64,000 bases of DNA from Nocardioides deserti (GCF_014266025.1 NZ_JACMYC010000003.1:62001-126000), one strand, 5' to 3'. Counted from the stretch's first letter, positions 12,866 through 20,735 are shown. Numbers and translations are program-made. The notes: generated by a model not told the origin, from the letters alone.

Positions 12866-13879
12866 TCACTCCTCGGCGATGTCGAGCAGGACCTTGCCGA
12901 CGGCACCCTGCTCGACGGCGTCGTGGGCCGCGGCGGTCTCCTCGAGCGGGAGGTGGTGCACCGGCAGCCCGGCGTCCTCGCCGACCGCGAACGCGCCGTC
13001 CTTCAGCGCTGCGGTGACGTCCTCGGCCGCGGCCCGCAGCAGGTCCTCGCCGAGGGTGTAGAGCAGCACGAACTGGTACCGCAGGTTCTTCGAGAACGTC
13101 TCCCGCACCGGGATCGAGAACTCGTCGCCGCCGTTGTTGGCGTAGATCGCGATCGTGCCTCGGACGCGGGTGACGGCGCGGTCGAGGTCGTTGTTCTGCG
13201 CCGGGGCGACCTCGACGACCAGGTCGACGCCCTCGGGCGCGAGCTTGCGGATCTCGGCGACCGGGTCGCCGACGGTGTAGTTGACGGTCTGGTGGGCGCC
13301 TGCGGCGATCGCCAGCGCGCCCTTCTCGTCGCTGCTCACGGTCGTCAGCACGGTCGCTCCGGCCCAGCGGGCCAGCTGGATCGCCGCGTTGCCGACCGCC
13401 CCCGCTCCCCCGGCGACCAGCACCGTGCGCCCCTCGAGCGCCCCCGGGGCGAGCCGGTCGACGTCCTCGCCGCTGGTGAGCGCGCGGTGCGCGGTGACGG
13501 CCGGTACGCCGAGCGCCGCGCCGACGTCGTACGACGCCCCGACCGGGAGGTGCACGACCTGCGTCGCGGGCAGCACGACGTGCTCGGCGGCCGTGCCGTG
13601 CGGCCGGCCGTGCTGGGCGAGGAACACCCAGACCCGGTCCTCCACGGCGAACCCGACGACGTCCGGGCCGACCGCGTCGACCACGCCGGCGCCGTCCATG
13701 CCGGGCGTGACCTCGTCGTGCCCGCTCATCATCCCGGCACGGAACTTCCAGTCGGTCGGGTTGACCCCCGCGCGGACCAGCCGCACCCGCACCTCGCCGA
13801 TCCCCGGCTCCGGCACGTCGCGCTCGACCACCTCCAGGACGCTCGACGGACCGGTCTGGCGGTAGACGACTGCGCGCAT
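12866..13879 (-). CDS. NAD(P)H quinone oxidoreductase-like MDR protein
   Basis: Medium-chain dehydrogenase/reductase of the zinc-independent quinone-reductase type, 337 residues. It has the GroES-like N-terminal domain (MRAVVYRQTGPSSVLEV, GVNPTDWKFRAG) and a Rossmann domain with VLVAGGAGAVGNAAIQLARW. The cysteine ligands of the structural zinc site are absent. The ATG at 13879 has GAGGA upstream and starts the family homology; a start at 13951 would place about 24 non-conserved residues in front and run across the divergent promoter region. It faces the PPOX gene across a 70-base gap. Substrate unknown. Confidence 0.9.
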   Translation of the reverse strand: MRAVVYRQTGPSSVLEVVERDVPEPGIGEVRVRLVRAGVNPTDWKFRAGMMSGHDEVTPGMDGAGVVDAVGPDVVGFAVEDRVWVFLAQHGRPHGTAAEHVVLPATQVVHLPVGASYDVGAALGVPAVTAHRALTSGEDVDRLAPGALEGRTVLVAGGAGAVGNAAIQLARWAGATVLTTVSSDEKGALAIAAGAHQTVNYTVGDPVAEIRKLAPEGVDLVVEVAPAQNNDLDRAVTRVRGTIAIYANNGGDEFSIPVRETFSKNLRYQFVLLYTLGEDLLRAAAEDVTAALKDGAFAVGEDAGLPVHHLPLEETAAAHDAVEQGAVGKVLLDIAEE

Positions 13880-13949
13880 GCTCTTCCTCGCTGTGGTGTC
13901 GCTGGGTACGGGATGCTCCTCACCCGGTAACCCGCGACCAGGAGGATCC

Positions 13950-14357
13950 ATGCCCGAGCTGCCGTTCCCTCACGACGTCCGCGCGCTGCTGCTCAAGCCG
14001 AACCCGGCCGTCGTCGCCACCCTGCGCTCCGACGGGACACCGGTCACGGTGCCCACGTGGTACCTCCTCGAGGACGACGACCGCGTCCTGCTCAACATGG
14101 ACGCCACCCGCGTGCGCCTGGCGCACCTGCGCCGCGACCCCCGCGTCTCGCTGTCGGTGCTCGACGAGGCGAGCTGGTACACCCACGTCTCCCTTCTCGG
14201 CCGCGTCACCGAGATGCGCGACGACGAGGGCCTGGTCGACATCGACCGGTGCAGCACCCACTACGGCGGCCGGCCCTACCCCGACCGCGAGTCGCCCCGC
14301 GTCAGCGCCTGGATGACCGTCGACCGTTGGCACGGGTGGGGTGCCGCGAAGGACTGA
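13950..14357 (+). CDS. PPOX-class (F420-type) flavin-fold oxidoreductase
   Basis: Small split-barrel protein of 135 residues in the pyridoxamine-phosphate-oxidase-like superfamily, most like the F420-dependent actinobacterial branch: FPHDVRALLLKPNPAVVATLRSDGTPVTVPTWYLLEDD, then RDPRVSLSVLDE and a VSLLGRVTEM strand. Family members bind F420 or flavin and reduce diverse small molecules; the substrate here is unknown. A perfect AGGAGG (13940-13945) supports the ATG at 13950. It is divergent from the MDR reductase and may share its control region. Confidence 0.88.
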   Translation: MPELPFPHDVRALLLKPNPAVVATLRSDGTPVTVPTWYLLEDDDRVLLNMDATRVRLAHLRRDPRVSLSVLDEASWYTHVSLLGRVTEMRDDEGLVDIDRCSTHYGGRPYPDRESPRVSAWMTVDRWHGWGAAKD

Positions 14358-14375
14358 GCTCGGCTGGTCGCTGCT

Positions 14376-14401
14376 GGTTCGTCTGCATACCTGGATGAAC
14401 C
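14376..14401 (+). terminator. Possible weak hairpin after the PPOX gene
   Basis: GGTTCGTC and GATGAACC can pair (8 bp with one G-U) around a 10-base loop, 18 bases after the stop. There is no T-tract, so termination is uncertain. The gene on its far side is transcribed toward it, so this could serve either strand. Confidence 0.3.
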
Positions 14402-14431
14402 GACATCCGCCGCCGCGGCTGCACGACGGGG

Positions 14432-14914
14432 TCAGCGGCTGGTGGCCCGCAGCGCCCAGACGTGGCCCCAGGGGTCGCACTCGAGGCGGACGCGGTCCTC
14501 GGAGCGGGCGATGGCGCACACCAGCCAGACCACGACCCACAGGCCGCCGGTCACCAGCGTGCCGATGGCGTGGGCGAGGTGCGACACCGGTCGCTTGTAC
14601 GCCAGCACGGTGCCGTGTGGCCCGGCGTGGACAACCGAGGCGCCCTCGTCGAGCACCTGCCGCTCGACGGCGAGGTCGAGCACCCGCTGGCGCTGGGACT
14701 CGGCGATCCGGCGGCCGAGGTCGAACCGCTCGGGCCGGTGCAGGGCGGCCAGGTCGGCGGAGTAGGCCGCCGACGCCCAGCGCCGCCCGGTCCACCGCCG
14801 CCACCGCTTGCCGTCCCAGCGGTAGTCACCGACGACCGGCTTGCTGGTCACCAGATCCGGCTGGCCGGGACGGGCCAGGGTGGTGGTCCGAGACACGCGT
14901 GCATCATCGCCCAT
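14432..14914 (-). CDS. DUF2510-like membrane protein of unknown function
   Basis: 160 residues. An aromatic motif GDYRWDGKRWRRWTGRRWA resembles the WDG...W core of DUF2510 domains in actinobacterial envelope proteins. Near the C-terminus one strongly hydrophobic segment (AIGTLVTGGLWVVVWLVCAIA) should span the membrane, followed by a short hydrophilic tail ending WGHVWALRATSR. The ATG at 14914 has GGAAGG upstream. The gene lies downstream of the ParA/MinD-like ATPase, same strand, separated by a 170-base spacer rich in inverted repeats. Function not recognised. Confidence 0.75.
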   Translation of the reverse strand: MGDDARVSRTTTLARPGQPDLVTSKPVVGDYRWDGKRWRRWTGRRWASAAYSADLAALHRPERFDLGRRIAESQRQRVLDLAVERQVLDEGASVVHAGPHGTVLAYKRPVSHLAHAIGTLVTGGLWVVVWLVCAIARSEDRVRLECDPWGHVWALRATSR

Positions 14915-14963
14915 CCCGACCCCTTCCTGCGTCCGGATCCGGACGGGGCGGGCGGCCGCCAGC

Positions 14964-15051
14964 TTCATCGGCGGGCCGATGGAACTGACGGTCCCCCGAT
15001 GAAATTTCAGCGGCGGACCGTGAGGTTCATCGGCGGGCCGATGAACCTCAC
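14964..15051. repeat. Inverted/direct repeat cluster between the ParA-like and DUF2510-like genes
   Basis: A perfect palindrome occupies 15020-15051: GTGAGGTTCATCGG, loop CGGG, then the exact complement. An 18-base core from its centre (15026-15043) recurs identically at 14964-14981, where it forms a shorter hairpin, and a partial copy (CCGATGAAATTTCAGCGGCGG) lies between them. The strong hairpin could terminate the ATPase gene; the repeated units could equally be protein-binding sites. No T-tract follows. Confidence 0.75.
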
Positions 15052-15087
15052 GACCAACCGGCGGACCGGCGGACCGGAGCGCACGGG

Positions 15088-16491
15088 TCAGAGCGCGGCG
15101 GACATGCCCGCACAGGCCTTGAGCCACTGGCGGCGGGTGGCCTCGGAGAGCGAGGCGTAGGGGACGACCGAGCCGGAGACGAGGGCGGGGTCGTACGGGA
15201 CGCGGTAGACCGCACGCGTCCGCTGCTCGTAGACCTGCACCAGGTCGTGGGCCAGCTTGCTGTCGACCTGGGCGGAGGGGTCGGAGAGAACGGTGACGGT
15301 CTTGTGCTTGAGGTCCTGGTAGCCCGCGTCCTGGAGCGCGTCGAGCATCCACAGGCCGGAGTAGCCGGTGTCCTCGCGGACGGTGCTGGTCACGACGAGC
15401 AGGTCCGCGGCGTCGGCGGCGGCCAGCCAGTTCTCGGCCCGCATGTTGTTGCCGGTGTCGACGAGGATCACCCGGTAGAACCGCTCGAGCAGCTTGTGCA
15501 CCGCCTGGAAGTCCTGCGCCCGGATCATGCCGGTCACGTCGGGCCGCTCGTCGGAGGCCAGCACGTCGAAGTGGGCGTCGCCCTGGGACCGGACGAACGC
15601 CCCCAGGTCGCCGATCCGCGACTGGTAGACGTCGCTGAACCGGTTGAGGTCCTCCAACAGCTCCCGCGTGGTGTTGCGGTGGGTGCTGCGGGTGCCGCGG
15701 ATCCCGAGCGTCCCCCGCGTCTCGTTGTTGTCCCACGCCACGACGCCGCCACCGCGGACCGTGCCGAACGTGTAGCCGGCCGCCAGCACGCCGGTCGTCT
15801 TCGCGGCGCCGCCCTTGGGGTTGATGAACGCGATCGTGCGGGGACCCTCGAAGTCGCGCTGGATGGTGCGCCGGTCGTTCTCGTGATCGGTCTCGGCCGG
15901 CCCCATCCGCGGCGAGATCAGCCCACCGCTCCAGCGCCGGACCTTGCCGCGCCAGCCCCAGGTCGCCGGGCCGTGGTCGACCTCGTCCGCGCGGCGGTCG
16001 AGGAAGTCGGTCGCGGTCATGAACCGGCGCGGCTCGGCCTGGTGGTCGCCCGCCTGCCTGCCCCCTTGACCGGGCGCCGCCTCGACGGGAGGTACGACGG
16101 GGGGCGCGGCGGGCGGTGCGGCCGGCGGCGCCGCGGGGGCTGCGGCGGGCGGCGCGGCCGGCGGCGGGCTGATCGGCCACGGGTTCGCCTGCGGCGGCCC
16201 CGCCGGCGGTGCAGTCGGCGGTGCCGTCGGCGGTGCCGTCGGCGGCGCGCTCGCGTGCGGAGGGACCTGCGGCACCTCGCGGGTGTTGTGCCGCTGGTCC
16301 CCCGCGGGGTCAGCAGCCGGCGGGGCGATCGGGTCGGACAACGGGTCCGCGAGCGGGTCGGTCAGCGGGTCGGCGGCGGCGCGCTGCCCGGCGGCGTACG
16401 CCCCCAGCTCCTCGGGCGTGTAGAGCCGGTCGCTGGTGTCGGAGAGGTCGTGCTGGTCGGTCCGCTGGTAGGGGTCCTGCGGCTGGCTCAT
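15088..16491 (-). CDS. ParA/MinD-like ATPase with proline-rich N-terminus
   Basis: 467 residues. The first 150 are low-complexity and rich in Pro/Ala (a run of APPT repeats). From about residue 225 a P-loop ATPase domain follows: deviant Walker A FINPKGGAAKTTG, where the usual glycine before the second lysine is alanine, then DNNETRGTLGIRG and VILVDTGNNMRAENWL as Walker B. This architecture matches actinobacterial MinD/ParA-like proteins such as EspI of type VII secretion loci. No ParB, septum or ESX gene is nearby, so it is an orphan. A GGAGG precedes the ATG. Role (protein positioning or secretion) is inference. Confidence 0.85.
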   Translation of the reverse strand: MSQPQDPYQRTDQHDLSDTSDRLYTPEELGAYAAGQRAAADPLTDPLADPLSDPIAPPAADPAGDQRHNTREVPQVPPHASAPPTAPPTAPPTAPPAGPPQANPWPISPPPAAPPAAAPAAPPAAPPAAPPVVPPVEAAPGQGGRQAGDHQAEPRRFMTATDFLDRRADEVDHGPATWGWRGKVRRWSGGLISPRMGPAETDHENDRRTIQRDFEGPRTIAFINPKGGAAKTTGVLAAGYTFGTVRGGGVVAWDNNETRGTLGIRGTRSTHRNTTRELLEDLNRFSDVYQSRIGDLGAFVRSQGDAHFDVLASDERPDVTGMIRAQDFQAVHKLLERFYRVILVDTGNNMRAENWLAAADAADLLVVTSTVREDTGYSGLWMLDALQDAGYQDLKHKTVTVLSDPSAQVDSKLAHDLVQVYEQRTRAVYRVPYDPALVSGSVVPYASLSEATRRQWLKACAGMSAAL

Positions 16492-16600
16492 CCGGGCTTC
16501 CTCCGTCGTCGAGACCGCTCGGTCACGGTGTCTCGGTCAGTGCTCCGAGGCTCCTTCCCCCGCCGGCCGCCGGTCACACGTCCGCGCAGGTCACCGGTGC
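16492..16600 (-). promoter_or_regulatory. Upstream region of the ParA-like gene with repeated octamer
   Basis: This 109-base gap holds the GGAGG of the ParA-like gene and two copies of TGACCGAG (complement at 16518-16525 and 16532-16539) spaced 14 bases start to start. That is the arrangement of a tandem operator or activator site. No convincing -10/-35 pair was identified. Confidence 0.3.
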
Positions 16601-17974
16601 TCAGAGGTCCAGGCGGCGCAGCGCGGTCTCGACGGCGCGCTGGAAGGTCGGGAACGGGAAGTGCATCCCGCGGAGCACCTCGACCGGGACCTCGGCGTGG
16701 ATGGCGGTCGACAGCAGCCCCATCACCTCGCCGCCGTACGGCGCGACGACCGTGCCGCCGACGAGCACGCCGCGCTCGGCGTCGGCCACCACCTTGACGA
16801 CGCCCTCGTTCCCCGGGCCGTGCATCCAGCCGCGGCTGGAGCGAGGCACGTCGGCGAGCCCGACCCGCACGTCGACGCCGGCGTCGCGGGCCTGCTGCTC
16901 GGTGAGACCGACGGCGCCCACCTCGGGGTCGGTGAACGTGACGCGGGTCAGTGCGCGGTAGTCGGCCGGGCGCACCCCGCGGCCGAGCACGTCCGCGACG
17001 ACGCCGACGGCCTGGTACTTCGCCACGTGGGTGAACGGCCCCTCCCCGGTCACGTCGCCGACCGCCCAGAGCCGGTCGCCGGCGCGGAGGTGCTCGTCGA
17101 CCTCGACCCGGCCGGCGTCCGGGTCGAGCCCGACGGTCTCCAGGCCGATGCCGTGCAGGTTCGCCCGCCGCCCGGTGGCCACGAGCAACTCGTCGACGAC
17201 CACCTCGCCGCCGGGCAGCGAGAGGCGGAACTCCCCGGCGCGGTGCTCGACCCGCTCGACCTCCACCCCGGCGCGCACGTCGATCCCCTCGCGGGTGAAC
17301 GCCGCGGTGACCGCCTCGCTGGCCTCCGGCTCCTCGGGGCCGAGCAACCGCCGCCCCACCTCGAGCAGCGTGACCGCGGAGCCGAACCGCGCGAACGCCT
17401 GCGCCAGCTCCGCCCCGATCGGTCCGCCGCCGAGCACGCCGAGGCGCGCGGGGGCGGCGGTGGCGTGGACGACCTCCTTGTTGGTCCAGTACGGCGCGCC
17501 GGCCAGGCCCGGGACCGGTGGGGCGTCCGCTTCGGTGCCGGTCGCGAGCACGACGCCGCGCCGGGCGACGTAGACCCGGGCCCCGTCGGTGGTCTCGACG
17601 ACCACCCGGCCCGGTCCGTCGAGGCGGCCAGCGCCGCGGACCAGCCGCACGCCGGCCTCCTGCAGCGGCAGGCTGTGCCCGTCGTCGCTCCAGTCGTGGT
17701 TGGCCTCGCGGATCCGGCGCGCGGTCGGGGCCAGGTCCGGCTCGACCGTGGCCCGCCCGGCGAGCTCGTCGACGTGCCGGGCCTCGGCCAGGACGTGCGC
17801 GCCGCGGATCATCAGCTTCGAAGGGGTGCAGCCCCAGAACGGGCACTCACCGCCCACCAGGTCCTTCTCGACACCCACGACCTCGAGCCCCTCGCGGGCC
17901 AGCTTGATCGCGACGTGCTCGCCGCCGGCGCCGAGCCCCAGGACGACGATGTCGACCTCGACGGGTGCGCTCAT
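16601..17974 (-). CDS. FAD/NAD(P) disulfide-reductase-like oxidoreductase (copy 2)
   Basis: 457 residues with the glutathione-reductase fold: FAD site VVLGLGAGGEHVAIKLA, redox CX4C in GGECPFWGCTPSK, NAD(P) site LGVLGGGPIGAELAQAFARFG, second FAD site LWAVGDVTGEG and a C-terminal dimer domain. The C-terminal His-Glu pair of dihydrolipoamide dehydrogenases is missing; the segment reads FPFPTFQRAVETAL. The electron acceptor is therefore unknown. The ATG at 17974 overlaps the stop of the DUF1206 gene by four bases. A related paralogue starts the same operon at 20252. Confidence 0.9.
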   Translation of the reverse strand: MSAPVEVDIVVLGLGAGGEHVAIKLAREGLEVVGVEKDLVGGECPFWGCTPSKLMIRGAHVLAEARHVDELAGRATVEPDLAPTARRIREANHDWSDDGHSLPLQEAGVRLVRGAGRLDGPGRVVVETTDGARVYVARRGVVLATGTEADAPPVPGLAGAPYWTNKEVVHATAAPARLGVLGGGPIGAELAQAFARFGSAVTLLEVGRRLLGPEEPEASEAVTAAFTREGIDVRAGVEVERVEHRAGEFRLSLPGGEVVVDELLVATGRRANLHGIGLETVGLDPDAGRVEVDEHLRAGDRLWAVGDVTGEGPFTHVAKYQAVGVVADVLGRGVRPADYRALTRVTFTDPEVGAVGLTEQQARDAGVDVRVGLADVPRSSRGWMHGPGNEGVVKVVADAERGVLVGGTVVAPYGGEVMGLLSTAIHAEVPVEVLRGMHFPFPTFQRAVETALRRLDL

Positions 17975-18855
17975 CGCGACAGGTGCCGGGCCTGGGCGAA
18001 GGTGAACAGCCCGTAGCAACCGATCCCCACGCCGACGAGCACGAGCAGCACCGGGCCGAACGGCTGCTCGAGCACCTCCCTCAGCGCCTCGTCGAGCCCG
18101 CCGGACTTCTTCGCGTCGTGCGTGGCGGCGGCGTAGCAGAAGAGCCCGCCGACGATCCCGAGCGCGATGCCCTTGGCGACGTGGCCGACCCGGCCGAGCC
18201 AGACGTACGCCGTGCCGGTGTCGCCGCTGCGGCCCTGGGCGCTGAGGTCCTTCTTCAGCTTGTCGGTGCAGGCACGGACGACGAGCGCGACGCCGTAGCC
18301 GATGATCGCCAGGCCGACCAGGAACACGATCGCCTGGCCGAGCGGCAGGTTCATCAGCGTCGCGGTCAAGGTCTCCTCCGACGACTTCCCGCCGCCCCCG
18401 CCACCGCCACCGCCACCGCCACCGGAGCCGCCACCGGAGCCGCCACCGGAGCCGCCACCGGAGCCGCCGCCGGAGCCGGTGGCGATGCGGACGGCGCTGA
18501 CCCCGATCGCGGCGTACACGACCGCCTTGCCGGCGGAGGTGAGCCGCTTGCGCAGCCGGGTCACGCCATCCTCGTCGCGGTGGCCGACGGCCGCCTCGAA
18601 CGCGCGCCACAGGACGAGCAGGAACATGCCGATCGCGACCAGCCAGACGAGCACCTCGCCGAACGGCTGCTGCGCGAGCTCGCGCACCGCGCCGCTGGTC
18701 GACGCCTCGCCCTGCCGGTCACCGAGCGCGAGCTGGACGGCCAGCCAGGCGATGACGACGTAGACCGTCCCGTAGGCGACGAGCCCCACCCGCACCGCCC
18801 GGTCGAACCAGGGGCTGGCGTCGGCGCGGCGGGCGTGCTCGTGCAGGTCGGTCAC
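17971..18855 (-). CDS. DUF1206 membrane protein with Gly/Ser linker
   Basis: 294 residues, GTG start five bases after the preceding reductase stop. DUF1206 is a repeated two-helix unit. Three units are visible: residues 15-90 (VGLVAYGTVYVVIAWLAVQLA; VLVWLVAIGMFLLVLWRAFE), about 105-200, and about 215-285, each opening with a GxxxxGxVY/KG-type helix, giving about six membrane spans. Inside the second unit is a roughly 29-residue run made only of glycine and serine. The function of DUF1206 is not established. Overlap with both flanking reductases suggests a membrane partner for them. Confidence 0.88.
   Translation of the reverse strand: MTDLHEHARRADASPWFDRAVRVGLVAYGTVYVVIAWLAVQLALGDRQGEASTSGAVRELAQQPFGEVLVWLVAIGMFLLVLWRAFEAAVGHRDEDGVTRLRKRLTSAGKAVVYAAIGVSAVRIATGSGGGSGGGSGGGSGGGSGGGGGGGGGGGGKSSEETLTATLMNLPLGQAIVFLVGLAIIGYGVALVVRACTDKLKKDLSAQGRSGDTGTAYVWLGRVGHVAKGIALGIVGGLFCYAAATHDAKKSGGLDEALREVLEQPFGPVLLVLVGVGIGCYGLFTFAQARHLSR
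18391..18478. repeat. In-frame tandem repeat encoding a Gly/Ser linker
   Basis: Five consecutive 12-base units of CCACCGGAGCCG (18419-18478, the last with one change), preceded by a shorter CCACCG-type run. On the coding strand they give Gly-Gly-Ser-Gly repeats and polyglycine inside the DUF1206 protein. Units of 12 and 6 bases keep frame, so slippage changes linker length only. Confidence 0.9.
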
Positions 18856-18860
18856 ACGGG

Positions 18861-20252
18861 TCAGTTACCCAGGTCGGCCAGGGCGGACTCGATCGCGCGG
18901 GAGAACGTCGGGTAGGCCCAGATCATCGTGCGCAGCTGCTCGACCGGCACGGCCGCGTGCACGGCGACCGCGAGCGCGTGCAGCACCTCCCCACCGGCCG
19001 GGCCGACCACGGTCGCGCCGACGAGCACGCCCCGCTCCGCGTCCTCGACGAGCTTGACCAGGCCGGCCGCGCCCGGACCGTGCACGAACCCGCGCGAGGA
19101 CGACGCCAGGTCGGTCGAGCCGGTACGCACCTGCAGACCGGCGGCGCGCGCCTGCTGCTCGGTCATGCCGACGCCGGCCACCTCGGGGTCGGTGAAGGTC
19201 ACGTGCGGCACCGCTGCGTACGCCGCCGGCGGCCCGTCCTGGTCGAGCACGTCGCGCAGCGCGATCGCGGACTGGTACATCGACACGTGCGTGTAGGCGC
19301 CGTGCCCGGTCACGTCGCCGAGGACCCAGAGGTCCTCGGCCGCCCGCAGCCGCTCGTCGACCTCGACGCTCCGCGCGGACGGGTCCAGCCCGACGGTGTC
19401 GAGGCCGAGCCCGTCCAGGTTCGGCGTGCGCCCGGTGGCGACGAGCAGCCGGTCGCCCGTCACCCGCTCCTCCCCCACGACGACCGTGAAGCCGCCGTCG
19501 GCCCACTCGACCCTGGTGGGTTCCGCGCCGGTGACCACCCGCACGCCCTCCTCGACGAGCACCCGCTCGAGGGCGGCCGACGCCTCGGGCTCGTCGTGGG
19601 GCAGCAGCCGCTCGTTGTGCTGGAGCACGGTGACCCGGCTGCCGAACCGCGCGAAGACCTGCGCCAGCTCGCAGCCGATCGGCCCGCCGCCGAGCACCAC
19701 CAGCGAGGCCGGCACCTCGGTCGCCTCCAGCGCCTCGCGGTTGCTCCAGAACGGCGTGCCCTCCAGGCCGGGCACCGGTGGCGCCGCGGGACGGGTGCCG
19801 GGGTTGAGGACCACGCCGCGCCGGGCCGTGTAGGTCCGGGTCGAGCCGTCGCGGAGCTCGACCGCCACGCGGCGTACCCCGTCGAGGCGGGCGGTGCCGT
19901 GGTGCACCGTCGCGCCGGCGTCCTCGAGCCGGCGGACCGCGACCGTGTCGTCCCAGTCGTCGGTGGCCTCCTCGCGGATGCGGCGCGCGACCGGCGCCCA
20001 GGACGGGGTCACATCGACGTCACCGGCCAGCGTCCCCGCGCGTCGTGCCTCGGCGAGGGTGCCGGCGGCGCGGAGCATCATCTTCGACGGGATGCACCCG
20101 TAGTAGGGGCACTCACCGCCGACGAGGCGCTTGTCGACCGCGACCACCGACAGGCCGGCCCGCGCCGCGCCGGTGGTCAGGGCCTCGCCGCCGGGCCCGA
20201 GGCCGACGACGACGAGGTCCACCTCGTGCACCTGCTGCTGCTCGTTGCTCAT
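18861..20252 (-). CDS. FAD/NAD(P) disulfide-reductase-like oxidoreductase (copy 1)
   Basis: 463 residues, clear paralogue of the gene at 16601-17974: VVVGLGPGGEALTTGAA (FAD), CX4C in GGECPYYGCIPSK, LVVLGGGPIGCELAQVFARFG (NAD(P)), LWVLGDVTGHG and a dimerisation domain. As in the paralogue, the C-terminal catalytic His-Glu pair is replaced (AYPTFSRAIESAL). It is first gene of a three-gene unit. No Shine-Dalgarno is evident; a 19-base palindrome (20252-20270) abuts the ATG. Mercuric-reductase-like or soluble quinone/thiol reductase roles are possible. Confidence 0.9.
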   Translation of the reverse strand: MSNEQQQVHEVDLVVVGLGPGGEALTTGAARAGLSVVAVDKRLVGGECPYYGCIPSKMMLRAAGTLAEARRAGTLAGDVDVTPSWAPVARRIREEATDDWDDTVAVRRLEDAGATVHHGTARLDGVRRVAVELRDGSTRTYTARRGVVLNPGTRPAAPPVPGLEGTPFWSNREALEATEVPASLVVLGGGPIGCELAQVFARFGSRVTVLQHNERLLPHDEPEASAALERVLVEEGVRVVTGAEPTRVEWADGGFTVVVGEERVTGDRLLVATGRTPNLDGLGLDTVGLDPSARSVEVDERLRAAEDLWVLGDVTGHGAYTHVSMYQSAIALRDVLDQDGPPAAYAAVPHVTFTDPEVAGVGMTEQQARAAGLQVRTGSTDLASSSRGFVHGPGAAGLVKLVEDAERGVLVGATVVGPAGGEVLHALAVAVHAAVPVEQLRTMIWAYPTFSRAIESALADLGN

Positions 20253-20270
20253 CGCGCCAGCATGGCGCGA
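20252..20270. repeat. Palindrome at the start of the reductase operon
   Basis: TCGCGCCA, loop GCA, TGGCGCGA: eight perfect pairs touching the ATG of the reductase at 20252. It occupies the place of the ribosome binding site, so it could be an operator or an RNA hairpin controlling initiation. Confidence 0.5.
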
Positions 20271-20277
20271 CGGTCAA

Positions 20278-20293
20278 GCCGGCCTCGGCCGGC
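20278..20293 (-). terminator. Hairpin after nusB
   Basis: GCCGGCC and GGCCGGC pair perfectly around a two-base centre, 22 bases beyond the nusB stop on its transcript. The stem is strong but short and is followed by TTGACC, not a T-tract, so termination is plausible and not certain. Confidence 0.4.
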
Positions 20294-20315
20294 ACTGGCA
20301 ACCCCTGGCGGGACC

Positions 20316-20735
20316 TCAGTCCAGGCTCGCCTTGTTCCGCGAGAGGTTGCCCAGCACGCCGTTGACGAACTGCGGCGACTCGTCGGTCGACAGGTCGCGC
20401 ACGAGCGCCATCGCCTCGCTGATCGCGACCGAGTCCGGGACGTCCTCGGCGTAGAGCAGCTCCCACAGGCCCAGGCGCAGCACGTTGCGGTCCACCGCGG
20501 GCATCCGCTCGAGGGTCCAGCCCTCGGCGTAGTCCCGCAGCAGGCCGTCGATGCGTGCCTGCTGCTCGACCACGCCGCGCACCAGCGTGGCGGTGTAGGG
20601 GTTGGTCGGAGCCTCGCCCTCGGCGATCGCCCGGTCGAGCGCCTCGACCGGCGACTCGCCTCGCATGTCGGAGGCGTAGAGGACGTCGAGCGCGCGCTTG
20701 CGGGCCTTGGACCGCGCCGTGGAACGAGCCGACAT
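20316..20735 (-). CDS. nusB: Transcription antitermination factor NusB
   Basis: All-helical RNA-binding protein that joins NusE (S10) on boxA for rRNA antitermination. At 139 residues it is standard length: SKARKRALDVLYASDMRG at the N-terminus, LLRDYAEGWTLERMPAVDRNVLRLGLWELLY in the middle and VPDSVAISEAMALVRDLSTDESPQFVNGVLGN at the end, all family hallmarks. Its ATG overlaps the efp stop (TGATG), the usual efp-nusB pair. Confidence 0.97.
   Translation of the reverse strand: MSARSTARSKARKRALDVLYASDMRGESPVEALDRAIAEGEAPTNPYTATLVRGVVEQQARIDGLLRDYAEGWTLERMPAVDRNVLRLGLWELLYAEDVPDSVAISEAMALVRDLSTDESPQFVNGVLGNLSRNKASLD

Noticed and set aside
14376..14401. GGTTCGTC resembling a tRNA T-arm
   Set aside because: No acceptor, D or anticodon arm can be built around it; it is only a small inverted repeat.
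18391..18478. CRISPR-like repeat array
   Set aside because: Units are 12 bases, contiguous, without spacers and in frame within a coding gene.
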